A stretch of 64,000 bases of DNA from Garcia nutans (taxonomy: Eukaryota; Streptophyta; Magnoliopsida; Malpighiales; Euphorbiaceae). This document shows, piece by piece, positions 56,062-64,000 of the stretch; within the stretch, counting starts at the first letter, position 1; every line of letters begins with the position of its first letter. Location: assembly GCA_947685225.1 (NCBI GenBank), contig CANTUV010000014.1:9238001-9302000 (forward strand). The letters are read 5' to 3'. The notes beneath the pieces are model-generated. The model did no database searches and had not been told where the DNA came from. It was given only the letters and a program-made list of their open reading frames with translations. Position numbers and translations under genes: made by a program.

Positions 56062-58241
56062 ATTAAATTGGATTGCCGGTATGAATTAACAATTGTATCT
56101 GATTTTTTTTAAAAAAAAATTAATATATATTGAAAGCAAATTGAATATTAAATCTTATTTAATAGTAGAAAATAATAATATTTTTTGGAAAATTATTTCA
56201 ATAAATTTAATATTTAATTATAAAAGAAGATAAACATATTACTATCTTATGAGTTAAATTTTTTTTTCTTTAATAAAAAAAAGTGATTTTTTTAATTTTT
56301 AAGGCTTAATAAAAATTTATTCCATTGTATGAGAAATGTAAACTCTTAAATAAAATATTCTGAGTTGGCAACTTTTTTTTTTCTCTCTATTTAATTCCTT
56401 TTCAAAGTTATAAACTAATAAAAATAACAACTAATCTAATTAATAATTATTTGTTCATTATTATGAATTATAGAAGCACACGAAAAAAATCAATTTTGAT
56501 TTGGTTATTTTTTGTACTGCTTAGCACAGTATATTATTGAATTATTTTAAAAAAATAAAATTAGATTAGTAATTTAAATAAAATAATTATTCAATATTTT
56601 ATTTTATGATAGAAAAATTAATATTTTGGAGAATTTTTAAATTTCTAATAGAAAAATTTTTTTGCAACTTTTCTCCGCCTCGTAACATTCTAAAAATAAA
56701 AGTTAAATAATAAAAATTCTAAATTCAATTAAAATTAAGAACACATTCATTTTAATTTTTTTTTAAAATAACTAAATTTGTATTGACAATTCATCAAAAG
56801 TTAAAATAAAATAATAAAATAAAAATTAGAAAAGTTATTGTTCTAACAATTATGATTTACAAAATTCATTGAAAATTAAAATAAAAAAATAAAAACTTAA
56901 AAAATCTCCCTTATTGAAATAATAATTTCAAATATATTTTAGTAAATAATAATAACAACAACAATACCTTATGAGTTAAAAGAGAAAATAAAAGACAAAA
57001 TATAGAGGTATAAAAATGAATTATGACACACAAACACAAAACATAATATACGAAAGTAGCAAATTAGTATTAACTGTAAATAGATTAGTGTCAACCTATT
57101 TATAATACGATTTTAAATAGGTCGTATAGATGGTTGACGCTTAATTAAAACGACGTAGTTTTATACATCTCAAAACTACATCATTTTGTTATTTTTTCTT
57201 TAAGAAAATAAAATAAATATTATATGTTTATTATATTATAATTTTATTATTATACGATGTATTATTATTTATTTAAAAATAGTTTATTTAATTTTTTAAA
57301 TATTCTTGTTAAAAATTTATAAATTTTATCTACCTATTAAATTATTTTTTAATTATTTTATTAATTTAATTATTAATTACTTTAAATTTAATTCTTTATA
57401 AATTTTAGAAATCATTTTTTTAAATTAAATGTTAAAAATTAAATAATTTTATGATTTAAATAATCTAATATTTTATATAAAATAATTTTTTAATTTATAA
57501 TTTAGAATAGAATTTATAAAAGAAAATAGAATAGAAAAAATAAATGTAAAATAAAATAAAATTTTTAAAAAATTTATTACAAAATTTGTATTGACAACTA
57601 TATATTATTTTTTTAATTTTTTTTCTTAATAAATTCTAAAACTAAAATATAATACTCACTCATTATTTATTTTATATTAGTTGTGTTATATATATACATT
57701 ATTTTTTGTATATTTTAAAGATATTTTTAATATATTTATATTTTAAAATTATTTTAATCGTAATTTTTTATATGAATAAATTTTTAATAGATTATTTAAA
57801 AATATAAAATTATTTTAAATTAAAAATATTTTATGGATTAAATGGATTATGCCGTATTATATGATTTATATATAATTCATTTAAGTAAACATGTTATACA
57901 TATCGTATCTGTATAATCTTTATAATTTTCATATTATGTTCATATTGACACGATTAATAAATTAGTTGTATTCATATTAATCTTAATTATGTCACCAGAA
58001 TGGATTAACCTGCCAACCTATTTTGATACCACTAGTAAAATATAATAACTTATAAATTAAGAGAAAAAATAAAATTAATTAAGGACAAAAATGTAAATAC
58101 ATTGTCTATATTTATTAACTATGTAAAAAAATTTTATCCTAATTGATGTGTATCTAATTTATCACATTTAAATTATTAGATTACTTGTTCAATTAATAAA
58201 AAATAAGATAAAAAATAAAATTATGAGTAGTGAATAGAAAC

Positions 58242-58360
58242 AATATGTAATTTCTCATTGTTATAAAAAAAAAAATTGCGATAAAGATTTTATACTGTAT
58301 AAATATGTAATTTCTCATTGCTGTAAAAAAATTGTGATAAAGATTATACATTGTATAAAT
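58242..58360. repeat. Two-copy 60-bp tandem repeat
   Basis: Each unit reads 'aatatgtaatttctcattg', then an A-run, then 'attg.gataaagatt' and 'tgtataaat'. Confidence 0.8.
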
Positions 58361-60111
58361 AAAAGAAATATAGTTTTATAAATTTTGTAAGAAAAAAACA
58401 AAAACAAAATAAAAAATAGACAAAATAATAAAACTTATTATTATTCATACTCTTAATTTCTTTTATTTATAATATTGTAAAATTCATAATTATGTATTAT
58501 TTTTTATTTTACTAATTAATAAAAATTTAATTTAATTTTAAATATATATATAAACATACTTATCTATAAAAGTCATTAAATGCTATTTTAAGAAGTTAAA
58601 ATATATAAATTTATTTTAAATTTGGTATACGTTTTAAAATTAAATTAATAACAATATTATTATTTATTTATCTATTTATCATGTAAACTTTAACATTTAC
58701 CTCAATTTTGGCATAAAATAATATTATAATTATTTTAATAATTCATATAATTTTATTAATTATTTTTCAAAAGTTTTATATTTAACTTGAACAATTTCTT
58801 TAAATTATAATATTTTATCATAATTTTTAAATTTAATATTCCAATAAATATAATACTTTATTATTATTATCATTATTATTTTTATAAAGATAAATTTAAA
58901 AAAAAATACTATAATTTTTATATAAAAATTGAATTAAACTCCTTATTAGTGATTTTGAAAGAAATTAATTTTAAATTTAAATATACAAGTTTAATTATCA
59001 ATGAATAAAAAATTCTAAAATTATTTTTAATTTTTAAAATTTTAATAAATCATAAATTTAACATAATATTATCCATTTTTCCTATTATGTTTTAAATATT
59101 GGTATTTATTTTTTAAGTTAAAAATTGTTACAGTGATAAAAGTTAAAAACTAGAAAAAAGAGAAAATTAAATGGCAACATGTGTAAATTAAAAATTAAAA
59201 GAAGAAAAAATAGGAAGTAAAATTAAAAATTTACTATTTATTCTTGTAGGATTTTTAGTATATATATATAATATTATATTATATACTAAAATTTCTGCAA
59301 GGGTTACTATTCCTTATTAGGGGTGTAACTTGGTTTGGAATATTACCGATTTAAACCGAAATTCAAACCGAAATTGTTATTTGGATTGGAATTTTGGAAT
59401 GTGGAATATGGAATGGAATGTATTTTCTAAAATTTTGGAATATGGAATATGGAATGGAATGTTATAATGAAATTCCAAATTTCATTCCATATACCGAAAT
59501 TTTATTATAAGATTTTTAATAATATAATTAATAATACATATTTAAATAAAATCATTAAATATTAATATTAAAATATGTAATTCAATTTTATACAATATTT
59601 TATTAACCCTACCCTATTAGGTTTAATATATATTCGTTTAATATATATTCATTGCCTGCTTTGGCAGCTTTGCTTTGTGAATACCGATAATAAACAAAAA
59701 ACACAGGAAAACTGCTAGTCTGCTACAAATTCTAAAGGTTAGAATACTGACTCTTTCTTCTTGGCTTTTCATCCTACCTATTGGCACAATCTATGATAAT
59801 TATTATTTTATTTACTTTACAACTAATGGTGGCTTAGGGATTATATTTATATAGGTTAGGGTTCTTGACATAATCATCAACTTTTATTGCTAGCGTCAGT
59901 TTATATATGTATAGTATATTATTTAGAATCATTAGATCCATATATATATAGGATTATATTATGCTTTTCCTCCAAAGTTGTAACAACCATTATGATATTG
60001 TAATAAAAACTGTTTTTACGTTACTGGTAATAGTTTTTTTTTCTTTTATGTTATTAAATGTTTTGTGAGTATTACTGAATATATATATGTATATATATTT
60101 TTCAATATCAG

Positions 60112-60642
60112 ATGACTGAAAATAGCGAACCAATTCTCATAGACGGAGAAGGTGCGAACCCTCAACCTACTAATGAAGCAAATGCTCCTTCTAAAGAGAT
60201 TACTACAAAAAGAAAAAAGATGGCCCCTCGATCTGTAGCTTGGAACCACTTTGTTCGAAAAAATGATCCTAAAAAAGGTATGGTAGCTCAATGCAAACAT
60301 TGTAATTTATAATATGGATATAACACCTCCTTATTAGGCACAAGCGGTTTGTTGGCACATTTAGACAGATGTCCTAAATATCCATATACTAGGCCTAAGG
60401 ATCGTAAGCAAACCCAACTTAACTTTCCTTGTGTCACAAAAGAAAATGATGGTGTGAGTAATCTAAAGTTTCAAGCATGCTTGGACCCAATTGCTTTGGG
60501 AAAGGCTATATCATACATGGTAATTGTAGATGAACTTCCTTTTAAATGTGTTGAGGGACAAGGTTTTAAATATGTTTTTAGTGTTGTGGATCCTTCTTTT
60601 CGTGTTCCTTCACGAATAACAGTTAGCTACTTTGAAATTTAA
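60112..60642 (+). pseudogene. BED zinc-finger N-terminus of a hAT transposase (RICESLEEPER type)
   Basis: ATG 60112 follows an acceptor. The frame reads a Pro/Glu-rich N-terminus, a basic KRKKMAPRSVAW and a BED finger: W-H-F at 60241 on, C-x2-C (QCKHCNL), an in-frame TAA at 60310-60312, then H and C in LLAHLDRCPKY. After the finger, FQACLDPIALGKAISYMVIV, DELPFKCVEGQGFKYVFSVV and DPSFRVPSRITV match the next block of RICESLEEPER/DAYSLEEPER-type proteins. The family-like sequence ends at FEI and TAA 60640-60642. It is inactive because of the TAA and loss of its own catalytic part. Confidence 0.8.
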
Positions 60643-60659
60643 ACTTATATAATGTTGTG

Positions 60660-61970
60660 AAGTAGGTGAAATTGCAAGAGAGAGTAAAACAAAAGGCAAC
60701 AATTGATAAAGAAATGGAAGCGCTAATTGACAAAGAAAGAAATCATTGGAAGATGATACTAGTTCAAATAGTTGTGATTGTGAAGGCACTTTCTAGAAAT
60801 AATTTGCCATTTTTATGGAATTAATGAGAAGATTTATGAGAAGAATAATGGATTTTTTTTATCAACTCAGTGAATTTCTTGCAGACTTTGAACTTATTAT
60901 GAAAGAGCACCTTCGACTTGTGGTAGATAGAGAAATTCACACTCATTATCTTAGCCACAAAATTCAAAATGAATTGATAAACTTGTTGGCAAATGAGATC
61001 AGAAAAGAAATTCTCAAAAAGATTTTAAAAGCAAAGTATTTTTCTATTATTCTTGATTATACTGCAGATATAAGTCATGAAGAACAATTGTTGATTATAA
61101 GATGTATGGATGTTGAGGATGCAATTGTAGTCAAGGTGGAGGAGTTCTTTCTTGGGTTTATACCAGTTGATGACACGCCAAGGTTTGTACTTTTCAAACG
61201 TCTTGAAGATGTTTTGGTGGATCTTAAACTCAACATTGTTGATGTAAGATGACAAGGTTATGAAAATGGTTTAAATATGAAATGTAAGCATCAAGGTGTT
61301 CAAAAAGATTACTTGAGATAAATCCTAGAGTATTTTATATTGCATATGGATGTCATAGCTTAAACCTTATATATGTAATATGGCATGATCTTTTGTGAAG
61401 GTAAGAAATTTTTTTGCATATGTGCAGATGATTTATACTTTGTTTTTAAGTTTAATACAACAATGGGATGTTCTTAAAAAATATGTGAAGTGGTTGTCAC
61501 CAAAACCATTGTTGAAAACTCATTAAAAAGTCATATTGAGAGTGTTAAAGCAATAAAAAGTCAAGTACCAGAATTAAGAGATGCTTTGATTAAAAATGAA
61601 AATAGTTCTAAAGATGATGTTGTGATGTTAGAAGCTAAACGCTTGTACAAAAATGCTTTGGAAGATTTTAGGTTCTTGATTAGCTTATGTGTTTGGTACA
61701 AAATCTTAGACAAAGTTAATTAGACCAGTAACAAACTTCCAAAAAAAGAAGATGAATCTTGATAACAAATATAAATGAGCTCATTTTATTCTTTGAAAAA
61801 CTTAGAGAAGATGGTTTCCAAGAGTTGATGGAGGAATGCAAAGAGCTAGTAGAAAAAATTGGTATTAATCCAATATTTGCAACAAGAAGAGTAGTTCATA
61901 GAAAAAAGCAATTTGATGAGGATGTGAGAGAGGATGCCAATGCAAGTCAATAACAAGAAAATAATTTTAG
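60660..61970 (+). pseudogene. Catalytic region of a different hAT-like transposase (ZMYM1/DUF4371 type)
   Basis: From 60660 the frame reads VKLQERVKQKATIDKEMEAL, ERNHWKMILVQIVVIVKALS, then stops. After a frame change, 60815-61252 reads KEHLRLVVDREIHTHYLSHK, IQNELINLLANEIRKEI and YFSIILDYTADISHEEQLLI. Next come QGYENGLNMKCKHQGVQ (61254 on), a region with several stops, IESVKAIKSQVPELRDALIK (61490-61723) and GINPIFATRRVVHRKKQFDE (61759-61953). These are the ordered blocks of the plant 'zinc finger MYM-type 1-like' transposase family (DUF4371 and hAT core). This is not the family that normally follows the BED N-terminus at 60112. Many stops and frameshifts. Confidence 0.75.
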
Positions 61971-62159
61971 AATTATCTACTTTTTTCAAATTATAGGTCA
62001 AGCTCTTATGTCACTTAAGATCAGTTTGAGCAATTTGAACTTTATTAAGTAATTTTTGAACTTTTATTAAATGGAAATTTCAAACATATTAGTGATAGAG
62101 AATTGATTAAACATTGTGATCAACTACAAAAAGTTTCTTGGAATATAACGAATGTTGGT

Positions 62160-63440
62160 CCTTTGGCATACTAATAGGTGAGGTGAATTGGTGTTTTTTG
62201 AGATTGTTAGATTGAATTAAAAATTCAAGGTAAAAAAAATTAAGGAAGAAGAAAGACAAAGCAATTTATAGTGGTTAAGATTCAACAATCATACTTCTAC
62301 TCCTTAACAAACTAGTTCAGTATTTTTCACTAAGACCGCTTAACCTTAACTTGGTGTTTTCACAAGATCACACTAAACTTGTACAAAGTTTATGCAATCC
62401 TTACAACCTTTATAAAAGTTTTTCCAAAGATTTACTCTCTAACCTAGTGTTTTACAAACTCACACCAAACTTACAAGGTGGTTTTTAAGTGAACAGTGTC
62501 AATACTCAAGAAATACAATTAAATTGATTTCAAGGAAAAATAAAGAAAACAAATTGCTAGAATTTTACTAATAATTGCTCAAAAGTTGTAATAAATGAAG
62601 TTTGGTGAAGTATTTATTGACCTCTTAACTCCTTTGATTCCTTGGGGTTAGAAGATAAAAGATCAATATCCTCACTAACCAAAATCTCTTGCATTATTAA
62701 TAATGTTAGAAGCTTCTCGCAGCTGCCTGCCTTGTGTAGTGGTCGTGAGACTGGTTTGGTTGTCAAATTTGGTCTTGTCATTGTCTCTAGACTGCTATTG
62801 TGTTTGTCGGCTATTCCATGTCGCACTGATAGATCAATGAAAACCATTTTATGCCACCTTTATGAATCTCACAATCGAGTTTTCTTTATTGCAATTGTGA
62901 GGTTACATGAGTTGCCTGTTCTTTTGAAATTTTCTTTCCATGTGGCCTTCTCTAATTAGGTAGCCAAAAATCTACCAAAAACTTATGATGGTTTAAACAG
63001 TGCGGTTGCACCGCTTTTATGTCGCAGTGCTTAGGCAATTATGGCTTCAAGATTCAGTCCATGAAGATGGATAGTGAACCCTTCTGCATCATTTAAAATT
63101 TTCCTTCAGGTCTCTAATGGTTGTGCTACTCTGGGGGGGTAGTTGCAAGATAACTCTAGCAGTTTTAAGAAGTTGTCGTGCCATAGAATACAAATCTTAC
63201 TATGATAGGATGACTTTCTTGCTTTGCGGAGATGGTCACGTTATGACTATTTCGGTCATGCCATGATGTCTCATGGTCGCATCAATGGCTACGAACACTT
63301 CTATAAGATTGAGCAATATTGAGGTTTGAAGGGCGAGGTCGCGACATAAAAGTTCTACAGAGAACTTGAAAATTCCTAAATTCTAAGGCAAAAACACTTG
63401 GTGTAAAAGTTAAAACTCTTCAATTTGGTTGTTAAAGATC
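62160..63440. mobile_element. Unclassified repeat inserted in the hAT transposase relic
   Basis: About 1.3 kb separates two transposase blocks that should be adjacent. It begins near 'aggtgaggtgaattggtgtt' and contains 'caatttatagtggttaagat' and 'cactccttaa'-like leader sequence. A zone with ggtcgtgag, tgtcgcagtg, ggttgcacc and gtcgcgacata motifs follows (62690-63350). It has no recognised protein; open frames at 62614-62959 are not supported. The ends and target duplication were not resolved. Confidence 0.45.
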
Positions 63441-63445
63441 AAAAT

Positions 63446-63830
63446 AAAGTTTATTGTCAAAGGATTTGGCTAACAATGAACATTATGATATTTATCAGAG
63501 TAAGTTATTTCAAGAGCTTAAATATTTGAAAACATTATTGCCAAAGAAAAAAATAAAGGCGATTGACATCCTTAATTTTATAAAATCTTACTGGGAAGAT
63601 GTTGTTTTCCAATCAATATAGGTTGCATATCGAATTTTGTTAACTATGCATATTATAGTTGCTTCAATAGAAAAAAATTTCTTTAAGTTGAAGTTAATAA
63701 AAACTTATCTTCGGACTACCCTGTCACAAGAGCGATTTAATGGGTTAGTTATGATCTTAATTAAAAATAAGTAGATAAGCTAAACTTGATGATTTAATTG
63801 AAGAATTTCCTTCAAAAAAAATGCAAGAGT
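63446..63830 (+). pseudogene. hAT C-terminal dimerisation domain remnant
   Basis: The frame reads LLPKKKIKAIDILNFIKSYW, then a TAG, then VAYRILLTMHIIVASIEKNF, FKLKLIKTYLRTTLSQERFN and GLVMILI. This is the hAT C-terminal block (usual form 'vAsaERsFSklklIKtylRstmsqeRL'). It belongs with the ZMYM1/DUF4371-type core at 60660-61970. Further stops follow. Confidence 0.8.
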
Positions 63831-64000
63831 AATTCACTTCAAGTCAAATAGTGCTAATAATAAAACACCTTAACCAAGTTATTTTTATTTTTGTTCTGTT
63901 TAATTAAAGCTAAAAGTACAATACAACTTTGATTTTGCATATTTTTTTAACTTTGTCATTTTTTTAATATTTAAGAGTAATTGGAAAATCAAAATTTAAG

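Larger units (their letters stand above)
54708..59317. other. AT-rich intergenic DNA, mostly featureless
   Basis: It holds a coding-like patch at 55881-56061, a two-copy 60-bp tandem repeat at 58242-58360 and an AT palindrome at about 59258-59290. No other gene signal was seen. Confidence 0.55.
59318..64000 (+). mobile_element. Decayed hAT transposon, right end outside or lost
   Basis: The left end TAGGGGTGTAACTTGG looks like a hAT terminus (TAGGGGTG...). It is followed by 'aaccgaaattcaaaccgaaa', as in many plant hAT elements. A leader with a probable intron (donor near 59740, acceptor ttcaatatcag at 60111) leads to the transposase. Coding blocks run in order to about 63830, ending with the C-terminal dimerisation domain. 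No right terminus or target duplication was found before the window end. Confidence 0.65.

Overview
The window is nuclear DNA of a flowering plant, most likely a eudicot. It is AT-rich, gene-poor and full of transposable elements. The evidence is intron-containing plant genes (a BAM3-type receptor kinase and fragments of MSI1 and RPN1), Ty3/gypsy elements of plant lineages, and CACTA and hAT DNA transposons. No bacterial, organellar or free-virus features were seen, and the species cannot be named from the sequence.

Layout. 1-1777: 3' part of a long LTR whose start lies outside the window. 1778-6460: decayed Tat-type gypsy element on the minus strand with most of its reverse transcriptase deleted, plus an opposite-strand coiled-coil ORF. 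6461-14350: AT-rich DNA with microsatellites, a 1.3 kb inverted-repeat element and diverged duplications. 14351-31415: three-level LTR nest. A solo LTR (target duplication ATATT) was hit by an Athila-type element (14591-29897, also ATATT), whose envelope-position ORF was then hit by a 2.9 kb solo LTR (18642-21558, target duplication CCCAA). 32910-38521: complete-ended CACTA transposon (3-bp duplication TAT) carrying pieces of three unrelated host genes: the 5' part of MSI1 with its leader, an RPN1 proteasome piece and a TruB-type pseudouridine synthase exon. 38522-50300: AT-rich DNA with a non-autonomous hAT element (8-bp duplication GATGCATG) that itself contains a solo LTR. 50578-54707: the only intact host gene seen, a two-exon BAM3-like LRR receptor kinase with two tiny upstream ORFs. 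54708-59317: AT-rich spacer. 59318-64000: decayed, chimeric hAT transposase pseudogene with another repeat inside it.

The genes do not form a pathway. The receptor kinase is the resident gene and everything else is mobile or captured DNA. The observation most worth following is the CACTA element: it joins chromatin, proteasome and RNA-modification gene fragments, and its truncated MSI1 reading frame (254 codons over three exons) is still open behind a plausible promoter with an E2F-like site.
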